Assembly (NCBI RefSeq): GCF_012489685.1
Contig: NC_080043.1
Span: 63,915,920-63,979,919, forward strand
Length of the DNA: 64,000 nucleotides
Direction of reading: 5' to 3'
DNA from: Lotus japonicus
Lineage: Eukaryota > Streptophyta > Magnoliopsida > Fabales > Fabaceae
In this document: positions 1 to 10,738 of the stretch, piece after piece
Layout: every line of letters begins with the position of its first letter
Numbering within the stretch: the first letter of the stretch is position 1
Translations under genes and position numbers: made by a program
The notes under the pieces: model-generated
What the model saw: only the letters and a program-made list of their open reading frames with translations
What the model was told of the DNA's origin: nothing
Database searches by the model: none

Positions 1-3000
1 ATAGACAATATAACACAATTCCAGTTAGGGTGCATGTATGCTTGCAATGTGTTTCAAATGATCCGGATAGTTCAATTGGGATGGGCACCATCGAGTCAGT
101 CCTAACACCGGCCTAGTGCTTAACCATTTCCGCTCGGGTGTCACTTACAACCCATGCATAGTCAGGTAAGTCCCAACCACCCTAGGTCATACCACTCTGC
201 CCGCTATGCCGAAGATACACCCAAGTGTTCTTCGATGAAGGCCGTCCCAACCTTCGTGAAGCCGTCCCAACTTCACCGAGGCCCAATCTTTCGACTGTCT
301 CAACCTCGAATGTATGCAAGATGCAATATGGTTAGCCAAACATCGAATCGTCCTCACAACGCAAGTGTTTAGCTTTAATCTCAATTTGAAAACTCAAGGG
401 TTTAATGTCGACCCTACGACATAAACTCCATCAACAAGAGTACCAATGTACTCGGTGACTTTCTCTCGTCACCGTGGCTCACCCTCGTGGCGTCCACCAA
501 TTCTCAACAAACTCAAATCAATGTCGACTCTACGGCTGAAGCTCCAACGAGCGAGAGTACTAAAAGTACTCGGTGACTTTCTCTCGTCACCGTGGTTCAC
601 CCTCATAGCAATCACCACAAAACTCCAAACTCAAGGCTTGTCGACTATTTCCCGTTTTTCACAATCATTTCCAACTCTTAAGCTTCCCTAAAGGTCTCGT
701 TAATTAATCAAAGTAGTTCAAGTTAAGTTAATCAAATTATGAGGTTTATTATTGAAATCCAAGTTCCATAAGTTCCCAAATTCTAACTATTCCGAGTTTC
801 CCAAGTCCCCCAAATACAATCCCCGGGAAAAGTCTAAGCGTTTAAAAGAAGGGCCAAGTCTCAGACCTTCGTCAGAGCCCGCCTAGGGTTTCCTCTCAAC
901 CCTAAAGATCAACAAAATCAACTCAAATGTCCTACGCTCCGCAATCGCATCAACACGCACAATTCGATATCAATTCAACAATATCATGCTCCAATAAGCG
1001 ATGCAACAATAATACGGTGCGGGAATCATAAGACAGAAACCAGTAAACGGCCGAAGCCTCTCAGAAAACGGAGACACAGTCTCATATAAGTTCACTCGGC
1101 TGAAGCCTCCAGAAAACATTTCCCAGTTCAAGCAATAAACAATATCCAAGCAATATTCAATATCAAGCAATATTCAAGTCGAAATTATCGACGCCTATAA
1201 ATCAATAGCTAGAAAGTAAGTTGCCCTCACCTTAGGCGCTTTCCATACTAAGTTGCGACTCAAATCAAATCCAATCATATCTTTGCTTTCCCATGTTGAC
1301 TCACTTCCGTTTGTTCTTTGGCTTCGTCGCCAAGCGCTTCCGTTATTCGTACCCTTCATAAGTACACATAACGTAATCACTAATTGAGCTACCAACTTTC
1401 CAAGTTTAAAGCTACACTCTCAAGCAATTGACTAGACGAAATCACAAGTTAAACTCAATCTCGTTAATGGTTATGAACCATCAAAATCAACCTCAGAAAT
1501 TAAGATAAGTCATCATAATGACAACAAAGCAATAACAAAGCTTCAAAATCTTATGACTCAGTAAATCAATTTTAAAACGAAATACCCATATGCTTGTCAA
1601 AATAGAAATGTACACATTACTAGTACTTACTCCTCTCGTTTTCCTTAGAGATCTCAGTCTCTAATAGGATACTCATTGAGGTATTTTCTCAATACTACAC
1701 ACAATTTCCCGTTAAAGCAACTAACACAACATCTCCAATAGCATTCTCCTATCATCATCCTTAAGTAATCTCTTCCCAATTTCTATTCCATAATCCTCTT
1801 TATCCCCAATACTTACTTATCAAGTCACCTACAACAACTTAATGTCTCAACTCGCCCTCACAATCTATTCCTCAAGCCAAAGTTGTATCATTATCAATTC
1901 TTATCAAATCCACTAACTCTTATCAAGTAATCCATAAACCATAGTTAACTTCCAAGACAAACAATTCTTCTTACTTAATGATTATGTACTTATTCAAGAC
2001 TCATAAGCTCTTTCAAAACAATCGAATCATTTCTCTTAAACTTAAACTCGGGATGTCTCGTTAGGCAAAGACCCTAGTCTCTTTAAAACTCCACTTGGTT
2101 CTACAAAAATCCCAAACTTATAGATTAGTCCTCAATCTCTAAGAAACGGCTTGTAGTCCTCAATTAATCTTTAATTACTTCTAAGTCCTCGAACTTCCAA
2201 AGTTTCAAATCTAGACCTTCTAAAATCAAGTATTTATAGTAAAGCTCATAAACTTTTTCGATTTCAAGATTCAATCCTAAGTCATCTTCCAACATCAAGA
2301 TTGCAATCACAACTTAATCTATTCAAATTAATACCTTTCAAAGTCTAATTCCTCAATCGGAAATCCAAACTTAATTGTTCTATCTCTATCCGTACACGTT
2401 ATTCCTAAACGTCCATAAATAAAGAGGTAATATTCGAACACTTATTCCCTAACACTCCAAAAACTCGTTTGACTTACAAAACTTTTCGCAATCGCTCTTT
2501 AACGAATAAATGTGCATAAAGGCTCGAACGTTCTTGATTTTCATAAACGAGTAAACAACGTACGTAAGCAAGTTTCAAAGAAGTTTTCCTACTCCAAACA
2601 TTGTAATATAATTTTAAAATAAAAGGTTTTCTCATCTTTTTCCTAAAACAACTCTTTTCACTTGAAATAACTAATTTTGTCAAACGATTATAAACTGTAA
2701 AGCGACTTTAGCTAATTTTTAAATACGTCAAATAAACTCCGAAAAATCTAATATTTTTATCCTGGCTTCATCTACAGGTTTTGTAAATCCTCATAAATTT
2801 TCAAGTCCATATTCAAAGTACAAAATTCACGAAAAATCAAATACTACAGCAGTTCGTGAGAAACGGGACAGCTTAACCCGTGCTCACCAAAATGCGTATA
2901 ACTTGAGCTAGAGAAATCGAAATGACATGAAATCAGCGGAAAAAGTTTTCTAACAGAAAAAGCTACAATTTTTATGAAGAACACAGTTCCAAAATCTGAA

Positions 3001-4624
3001 CCTAAACACACGATTTTGACAGAACAGCGGGTACTACTTTTGAAAACAACAACAGTTTTATGTGAGTTTTCGCAAAAGCTTTTCAAGCACAATAAGGGCT
3101 GAACCCTCATGCCCTCAGAAATCAACAACCATAACACTATCACTCACACCACACACACATACACTATTCTATATTCTTTCATTAATTTTACAAGGCTCTT
3201 GGACAACAAAAATGACAATGATTTAAGACTTAGAGAAGCATAAAGACTCTAGTAATCATTCGATGCAATTTAGAATGCCAACCCTATCAAAGTTGAAGGC
3301 AGTAGGAGGGCTCTCCTTTGCTGGTCATGGCTGCCCTCCCCATGTGTGATCATCAAGCTGCACAACCATGGCATGTAGCCCAAAGAAGTGAAGTCAGGAG
3401 ATGAATGAGAGGAATAGAGTTAGGGTTTTGGAAGGGGCAAACCAAAATTGGAAGAAATTAGAGTTCCTTACCAAAAATTGATTATCAATTTGACAAGAGG
3501 GGAAGGAGAGCTCCACGGTTCTGAGCTTAGTGAGCCCTCCGGCGAGCCCTTGCCGGAGAAAACGGTGGTTGGCGGCGGCTTCCGGCGAAGGTTGACGGAA
3601 TCCAAAATTTCTTTAGGGGTTTTGCAGCGCACGTCGAGGGGAGTTCCATTGTGTGGTTGGTTTTTCCAAAAACGAAAAGGTTCGCCGAAGATCGGACTTT
3701 GAAGGTGGCGGCTAAGGTTTCGTTTTCTCTCTGGTTTTCGCCTCCATGGTGGCCGTGGCGGCGTTGTTCATGGTGTTGGGCGTTGCTGGTGTGCTCGTAT
3801 CTGAACCAGAGGTAAGGGAAAGAGGAAGATGATGGCTTGATGGTGCTGGTTCGTGAGGGAGAAGGTGGTGGTGGTCTGGCTCGCGTGAGGTGAGGAGAAG
3901 GCTTGCGGTGGCGGCGGCTTGGCCTTGGGTTGCAGCGTTTTGCTCAGCCATGGAGGGAAGTGTTTGTTGCAGAGATGGAGGAAGAAGAAGTGAAGGAGGA
4001 GAAAGGGAGAGAGATGTTGAGTGAGAGGGGAGAATGAGAGAGTGAGAGACTGAGGGAGTGAATGGGGGAGAGAAAGTGTATTGAATTCTGATTGGTGTGG
4101 GGTGGGGCCCACGTGGAGAGAGAGTGTGATCAGAAATTTGAATGTGTGGTGAGGATGAAAGGAGAAATAGATATTTTGAATGAGTGGTTAGGAAGGAAAA
4201 GGAATAAAGAATATTCCTTTGTGATGCTTGATAGCCTATCACAAGTAATGAAGTAATGGTGAACTGTTAGAACAGGAGATAATTAAAGAATAAAATTATA
4301 AAAATTAAAATAAGATAATACACACAAAAATAATTATAATTAAATCCTTACTTTTAAATAACTTTATAAAATCAAAATATTGAAATTAATTACTACTTAA
4401 TTAACTTTCCCGAATCGCGATTAGATTCTAGTTAAGAAAATAATATAAAAATAATCAATATAAACACGCGATTAATTAACTATAAGGGAAATATTCCTTA
4501 AGGTATTTCCCGCCGTCGTGGCGCGAATAATATAACAATAACAAATAATTAATAACAAAATACTTGTTGTCGTAAATTAAGGAAATTAAATAATTAAACG
4601 TTCTATTTAATTTTGGGTCTTACA
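1..4624 (-). mobile_element. Long LTR, partial (runs off the left edge)
   Basis: Read on the minus strand this begins TGTAAGACCC at 4624, the same start as the LTR at 34991-38261 and close to the one at 28771-31574. The stretch 1-1400 matches the other copies in small blocks, for example ATGATCCGGATA near 58 and near 29720, and the CCCTCACCTTAG block near 1225 and 30723. It interrupts the gag remnant on its right. The part 3448-4242 is rich in CT on the minus strand with P/S/T-rich open frames and looks like a leader, not a gene. Superfamily is uncertain: long LTRs of this style occur in Ty3/gypsy elements of the Tekay and Ogre/Tat groups. The other end lies outside the window. Confidence 0.6.
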
Positions 4625-6009
4625 CTCCCTATTGGCGCTCACCGCGCCCGCAGTCAATCATTCGCGAGCGTCCTGCCCTGATCAGCCTCTCGATCTCGCC
4701 TTTTAAAGTAAAATTGTCACTGGTGTCGTGGCTCGCTGATCGATGATACTCGCACCACTTAGTTTTGTCTACAACTTCCCGTGGCGTACTAGCTCACCTC
4801 TCGCCCTCTTCGATCGCATGCGTTGCCTTTACTTCCCGGAGTAGTTCTCTCAATTCTATATTTATGTCTTTGCCTGGCCTCTCGCGCCGGCGAGGGTCAG
4901 TTTGTTGCCATGGGCGGTGATGCTCAAAGTTTTCTTTCTTCGGGTAAAGTTGCTCCTTCGTAAACTTCTCTTCCTTCTCCCTTCCCCTGACCTTGTCCAC
5001 CTTTTGGCGACACGTTCCTCTGACCGCCGTCCCTCTCCGTTTTTGCACACCTCCTTTTGAACGTGTCGTCCTCCTCGTCCAGGATGTAGGTGTTTGCCTG
5101 AGCACGGACTTCCGCCATCGAACGAGCTGGCTTCCGACTTAGCTTGCTATTAAGCTTCCCTAGCAGCAGTCCATTCTTGAAAGCGCGCACACAGGCTTGC
5201 GGCTCCAACTCCTCGATTTTGACAGATGCAGCATTGTTCCTCTTCACGTATTGCTTCAAAGTATCCCGTTCTAGCTGGCGAACATTATACAGATCATCAA
5301 TTCTTACCTGCTTGATCTTGCTTGCAGAGAACTGAAGGAGGAATTTCGACGAGAAATCACAGAATTTCGCTTTGGATCCCCGAGGCAAAGTCGTGAACCA
5401 AGCCATCGTCGTTCCTTTGAACGTTAATGGAAACATCCTGCATTTGACCGCATCAGAAGCTGCGCTTTATGGTACCTTCGTGTTGAAATAAAGGAGATGA
5501 TCCTTCGGATCTGTCTTTCCACTATACGCTTCTAGAACAAGGTTCTTCATGTTGTCCGGTGTGTCTACTTCCCTTACCGCCGCCGAGAACGGCTCAAACT
5601 CCGCTACGACCTCTGCTTCCCGCTCTCCTTCATCTTGCTGCTCAAGGCGATAGCACTCTAACTGCTCCTGCAAGTAATCATTCTGCTGTCGTATGTCATC
5701 TACATTATGGATCAAACGTTTCCAATCTCTATGAGTGATCGGAGCCTGAGGCAGCGACGATCCATCTCCTGAGATCTCCGGCGAGTACGCTGGAGATCCC
5801 TGCTGCGAGGGTGAGGATGGTGGCGACGGTAACGGAGGTGTCAGAGAAGGAGGAGGAGGAGGCGGCATAGACGGAGGAGGAGGAGGAGTCGGTTGCTCAG
5901 GTTGCTCGCGATGAACCTCCTCACAGCGCGACCTTCCCGTCACACGGCGTGGTGGAGAACCACGCCTCTGCTCCAGCGTTTCCCTGCGCCGACGACGGCG
6001 AGTTTCCAT
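4625..6009 (-). pseudogene. Ty3/gypsy gag remnant, cut by the LTR at 4624
   Basis: The product would be the capsid/nucleocapsid precursor of an LTR retrotransposon. The likely start is the ATG at 6009 (METRRRRRR), just after the primer site. The N-terminal part is rich in proline and arginine. The retrotrans_gag region follows at about 5440-5050 and contains the motifs AWFTTLPRGS and FLLQFSASK. Three breaks are visible: an in-frame TAA at 5467-5469, a frameshift between about 5100 and 4925 (the reading resumes as the FTKEQLYPKKENFEHHRP frame), and a stop at 4794. At 4625 the coding text ends abruptly against the long LTR, so protease and reverse transcriptase are missing. It is a dead fragment. 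The family call rests on the gag motif and the primer-site type. Confidence 0.75.
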
Positions 6010-6131
6010 CGTATTTCGATCGCAAACCAGAATTTCAAACAAAGACTTGAAAAATCAAAGAAAATTGCACAGGATTTTTAAACTTCTCTCAACCAAAATG
6101 ACAATCCAAGTAGTCCGGAAATCGAAATCTA

Positions 6132-6153
6132 CCGATTCCCACAGACGGCGCCA
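6132..6153 (-). other. Primer binding site of the gypsy fragment
   Basis: On the minus strand the text TGGCGCCGTCTGTGGGAA lies two bases inside the LTR end at 6156. TGGCGCCG starts are common primer sites of plant Ty3/gypsy elements. Its place between LTR and gag fixes the direction of the element. Confidence 0.75.
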
Positions 6154-6155
6154 AA

Positions 6156-6494
6156 TGTTCTTGCCAAGAACATAGAGATAAGGTATAGTACCTAGAGTGA
6201 GAGGATTGCAATGAGAGAATCTAGAGAAGAGAGAGAGCGTGTAACCTCTTAGAGAGAGCGTGTAACTGAATTTCAGGTTTGTTATTTCTCGAATGAGCTA
6301 AGAGTCCCTTACAATTGGTAACCGCCCCTTCTTTATAGGCTAGGGCTGGGCCTAGCGTCCCTTACCGTCCTTAATGGGCAAGTTGGGCCTCTCGGGAGAA
6401 GGCACAATTCCTAGCTCGTGCGCCGCCCTGAAGCAAGCGTCCCTGGGTGAGACCCTAGGGTCTCTCCCAGTCCAATATAGAAGGTGAGTAGTGT
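6156..6494 (-). repeat. 5' LTR of the gypsy fragment, cut by the gap
   Basis: The LTR edge is placed at TGTTCTTGCC (6156), next to the primer site and read inward from it. It contains purine-rich direct repeats (AGAGAGAGCGTGTAA twice near 6230-6265) and a GGCCTAGCG-rich block. The other LTR end is hidden by the run of N. No coding potential is seen. Confidence 0.6.
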
Positions 6495-6594
6495 NNNNNN
6501 NNNNNNNNNNNNNNNNNNNNNNNNNNNNNNNNNNNNNNNNNNNNNNNNNNNNNNNNNNNNNNNNNNNNNNNNNNNNNNNNNNNNNNNNNNNNNN
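6495..6594. other. Assembly gap, exactly 100 N
   Basis: One hundred N in a row is the usual placeholder for a gap of unknown size. On its left is a cut gypsy LTR. On its right is the 3' end of a Sirevirus whose 3' LTR is absent. Sequence is therefore missing here, probably at least one LTR of about 1.3 kb. Confidence 0.95.
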
Positions 6595-6814
6595 AAAACT
6601 TAGCTTGAAGTACAAGGTACTCCCCCTTAGAGAAGGTCTAAGTTTAAAGAAAATGAAAACGAAGTAAGAATCAGAGTTAGGCGAAAAAATAGAAGAGTTA
6701 ATGCAAGGGATGAACGTTTACCACCGGTCAAGTGAGTAAATAGAAGGGTCAGTTACCAAGAACTTAACCTCGAGAAACTGTAAGAGCATTAACTTTCAGA
6801 GAGAAAGTGAAGCC

Positions 6815-6821
6815 TATAAAA
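6815..6821 (+). promoter_or_regulatory. TATA box of the antisense gene
   Basis: TATAAAA lies 54 bases before the ATG at 6875, a normal distance for a plant promoter. It faces opposite to gag-pol. The match is good, but no transcript evidence is available. Confidence 0.5.
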
Positions 6822-6874
6822 AGCGTTGGAGAGAAAGGTAAGCTTCACACCTCGAATAATTTCAGTAAGAAAAA

Positions 6875-7289
6875 ATGGCATCATACAGAATGGCATTAGA
6901 AGAGCTCAGAAGGAAGGCTTTTGAGGAAGATATGTTCCTCAATATTAGGCATCCCGATGGTACAAAGACCATACAAGAGCTGACGAAGACACTGCTGGAA
7001 GAAGATCTTGGTCCAGAGATGGAGAAAGATCTTGAAGGAGTTCCTCTGCTTCGTGGAGGAGATTCAGGAGCTTTGCCAGCTGGAGCTGAATCTGCTGGAA
7101 GAGAAGGAGACTGTGGAAAAGAGACTCAAGACGACAGAAGATAGTCTAGAGAGAGATGAGCTGAGCATCAAAACTCGGCAACATAGAGTATACACTGGAT
7201 CGTCTGGAGAAGGAAAGAGTGGAGCAGCGCCAAGAATGCAGAAGAATGAGGAAGGATCCTTCATTCTAGATGTAGGGAATAATGTATGA
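6875..7289 (+). pseudogene. Coiled-coil ORF antisense to the Sirevirus, frameshifted
   Basis: The ATG at 6875 opens a frame beginning MASYRMALEELRRKAF and continuing through IRHPDGTKTIQELTK. From about 7000 the coding-like text moves to the next frame, where EEIQELCQLELNLLEEKE and following residues form a clear heptad-rich coiled coil, ending with the stop at 7287-7289. Either a one-base shift or a missed splice explains the move. A TATA box lies at 6815 and an AATAAA at 7325. It lies between the env-like gene and the 3' end of the element, on the other strand. I do not recognise the protein. Antisense ORFs are known in some plant LTR retrotransposons, so it may be a regular element gene; a captured host fragment is the alternative. 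Confidence 0.5.
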
Positions 7290-7324
7290 TGTAAAGAATT
7301 ATGATGTAAACATAGAACAATTAT

Positions 7325-7330
7325 GAATAA
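7325..7330 (+). terminator. Polyadenylation signal of the antisense gene
   Basis: AATAAA lies about 35 bases past the stop of the antisense coiled-coil frame, on the same strand. With the TATA box it frames a compact transcription unit of about 0.5 kb. The motif is short and can occur by chance. Confidence 0.35.
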
Positions 7331-7446
7331 AACGAGTTGAGCAAACATATTTGGCATAAGTATATAGTTATGTATAAAAGGAAACAGAGTTTAACAAAAG
7401 GAAAACAAAGTTAACGAAAAAGAAGAAAAAGAAGAGATCCTAAAAA

Positions 7447-10295
7447 CTAAGGTTTGTCAGTGCGTCTCAGAAGTTCCATCATCATTTGCTTCATCTCAAT
7501 CAGCATGGATTCATGAGTGTCAAGACGTTGTTCCATGATGTTGAGTCTGGATGAGCTTGTCTGAGTAGAGCTGGAAGGAACATTCTGAGCAGCTTGAGGT
7601 TCTGGAATGGAAGCAGAAGCAGCAGGAGTAAACACAACTGGTGCAAGTCGCTCTGCCTCAGCCTCAGCTTCAAGACGCTCTGCCTCAAGTCTGGCTTGTT
7701 CAGCCTGAGCTGCTGCTTGACGTGCAGCTTCTTCTGCTTGTTCTTTCTTTCTCTTGGCTTCTTCAATAGCTTCAAGAAGCTTATTTCTCTGTTCTAGTTC
7801 GTGAAGAGCCACCCTCCTAGCAAGCCTTTGCTTTGCAGCCTCAATGCTCTGACTGCCCTCTGCATGCAGGAGCTGCATCATAATTGGAACTTGAGCCACT
7901 AGCCAAGTGCTCAGATTGTTCCACTCATCAGCCACATTTTCAGCATTCTCACTGAGATCAGTCTGACCGTGCACATTGCGGAGCCTCAAGAGGCTTCATG
8001 ATAGAAGATATTGATGCACTCAGAGAGAGATGTGGGTTGAAGGTGAGTATAGGGAATTATGGAGAGGTTGGGTTCAGGAGAGGCTGGGTGATTGCTGCTA
8101 TGGGCTTCAGAGGCACCTTGTGGAGAACCAATGTGAATCATGGGAGCATTGGGTTCAGAGGTTCCAAGGTGTGGGTCTGAAGTTTCAACCAGAGGGTGAG
8201 GTGATCTAACCGAGGATTGGTTAGACACTGATTGTTCAGGTTCAGGGTCTGGTTGAATGGGCTCTTGTTGGTCAGGGACAGGATGAGCTTGTTGAACTAA
8301 GGGGTCTGCCTCTTGGATAGGATTGGCCAAGATAGGTTCATCTGGGTCAACTAGACGATCAGGTCTAGGGCCAGGATATCTCCTAGGGCTTGGACAGGTA
8401 AGGTAATACTCTTCCAAGGCAGATACCTTTTCTTTTCTAACCTCCATGAATTTTCTAATTGATTCAGAGGTATTGGAGGGAGGAGAGTCAATGACATTGG
8501 TTGGGAAGGATACAGGTGTGAAGGCTGATGAAGAGTCTGTATCCGTGGTTCTGACAGCAGGACGTGCTGATGCTCTGGGAGCAGAGTGATCAGACGTTCT
8601 GGGTTGTGGTTCTGTTTGGTTGGGTTCGGGTTGGTCTTGGACTATTGGTTCAGAAGATAATGGGTCGTATGGAATGGTAAGGAGAGAGGTTGGATCTTCT
8701 GACCTAGAGGTTGGGTTCTGAAGCAGATTCCAGAGTGATGCTTCAGAAGGAGAAGGTTGAAAGAAGGAGGATCTTGGAGAATGTGGTGGAGAGGTGGTTT
8801 GTTCGGCTGGCTGGGATTCAGGAATAGGAGTGAGGGGATTTGAGGAGTGTTGAAGCAAGGCAGAAATAGGGAGTGCATCAAATAAATTCAAATCATCATC
8901 AGAAGCAAGTGCAGGCTTACTTGTATGTGCTGATGATCGAGTCACTCTGGCAGGAGGTTCAGTCCTTCTGACCACTGCAGCAGCTGGTTCCACCCGAGTA
9001 GGCTTCACCACGATTCTGACCTTCTTCTGCTTCTTCTTTGGAGGACCATCCTCACTATCATCATCATTACCATCATCAGGCTTTCTCTTTGTCTTCTTGA
9101 CCAGAGAGACATCAGAGTCTTCAGAGGATTCTTCCAGAACCATCTTCCTCTGAGCTTTCTTCTTTGGAGGAGAAGAATACTCTGGAGCTGGCGGTAGTCT
9201 GCTGATGAAATCATCAAGGTCAATTTCGAAACCTTGAGCCCTGAGGTCTTCAACATAGCATCTGATGGCTTCAGGATGGTCTGCTTGAGTCCACAGAGGG
9301 TAGTCATTCAGAGGCATTCTTCTTCCTCTGATCTCAGAAGATGAGTCTTCATGAGCAGGAGCAATCTTCTTCTGGATTAAGCCCATCTTCTTCAAGGAGT
9401 TTGCAGTGAAGACATCACTGACAATTGTGCTCAAATCCTCTGTGCAACCAGCATCGATCAAATCTTGCACCAAGTTGCTTTCAATGAGAAAGTCTGAGAG
9501 CAGCCTCCCAAAAGGGATATATTTGATTGCAGACTTGATGGAGGCGGTGGTGCGAGACTTCCGAATGCATTCCTTTAAGTAGGAGAACAGGAAGTAGGGA
9601 AGGCAGATCTTCTCCTTGTTCTGAATGAAGAACAGCATCGCCTTCTGGTTGAAGTTGATGTAGTCTGGAGAACTGCCCTTCGGTCTCTGGTTTATGCAGT
9701 TGAGCAGGATCTTGTGCCAGATTCTGAGTTTGGGGTGAAGATCCATCACCTTGTAACTCGTCTTGCCCGGTTTGAAGGTGGTGTACAGAGCCTGGTTGAC
9801 TATGTCCTTGGTGCTGGGTTTCAGCTTCGATTCCGTCAGTTGGAACCGATACCCATAAGCAGTTTCTGCTCCTAGCAGATTCACGAATGACTTCTCCGTG
9901 ATGATGATCTTCCTGCCAAGAATGTGAGAGACCACCTGAGTGTCATCGCAGTCTGCGTGCTTCCAGAATTCCTTTACCAATTTCTCATACACCGGTCCTC
10001 GAAGTCGATTGAAATAGTTTCCCCAACCTTGAGCTTGGACTTCAGGACGAAGATCAAACCCATTTGCAGCCAAGTTATCGAGGTTGAATCTCCATTCTGC
10101 CAGGACTTGGAGTTCCTCAGGAGCAAATACGCAGTGAACGGCACAGCCCCGTTCTGCAATAGGAACAATCTGCTCTTGAACTTGAGCTTGTTCTTGTGCC
10201 GGGTTCTCAGAGCCCCTTTGACCCGTTGCCAAACCAACTTCCATGTGAGGGAACTGAGGTGCATCTGCAGTAGATCTTCTGGTTTGTCTCACCAT
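7447..10295 (-). pseudogene. Sirevirus env-like gene (plant transposon protein family), frameshifted
   Basis: This frame follows pol by about 440 bases, the place of the env-like gene in Sireviruses. The frame is open from 10451, but the first 52 residues look like leader, so I choose the ATG at 10295 (MVRQTRRS). The N-terminal third (for example NYFNRLRGPVYEKLVKEFW and ILGRKIIITEKSFVNLLG) resembles the conserved domain annotated in plants as putative plant transposon protein. A basic stretch KKTKRKP and PPKKKQKKVRI follows, which could act as a nuclear signal, then a long P/S/T/E-rich region. The frame stops at 7986 and the text continues in another frame (RLRNVHGQTDLSEN) as a strong alanine/glutamate coiled coil with QAEQARLEAERLEAEAEAE, ending at 7447. 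I see no signal peptide or membrane anchor, so a true envelope role is doubtful. Confidence 0.65.
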
Positions 10296-10738
10296 TTTGA
10301 AGAGGTTGAAGGTTTGAGGTAGAAGATGAAGTTTGAAGGATGAAGAGAGATCGAGAGAGAAATCAAGAAAGAGGCGGTTTTGAAAAGCAGAGAGTGCGAG
10401 AGTGAAAACCGGAAGTGAACGAGAACGTGTGTGTATAGTGGGTTTTATCAAATAACCGTTGTTGATTCAAAAAGCACTTTAAGATCAACGGTTGAAAATT
10501 AAAGATTGATAGTAACAGTAAAATACACGATCACACACAGGAGATAAGCATATCTACACGCACTCATAACAGACTGTCACACGGGCACAAGGAACTATGC
10601 ATCAGAAATTCTGACACACGTGTTGTTGTCTCAGCTTCAGAGTCAGCACCAGTGGGCACACACACTCTGATTGAGTTACCTTCTGGACTAGACATCTTCT
10701 GATCAAGAAGTATCATAGTCAGAGGTTCTGATCCATCT

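Noticed and set aside
3712..4242. 176-codon minus-strand frame rich in S, P, T, H
   Set aside because: It lies within the long LTR in a CT-rich leader-like region, overlaps a second open frame on the same strand and has no known domain.
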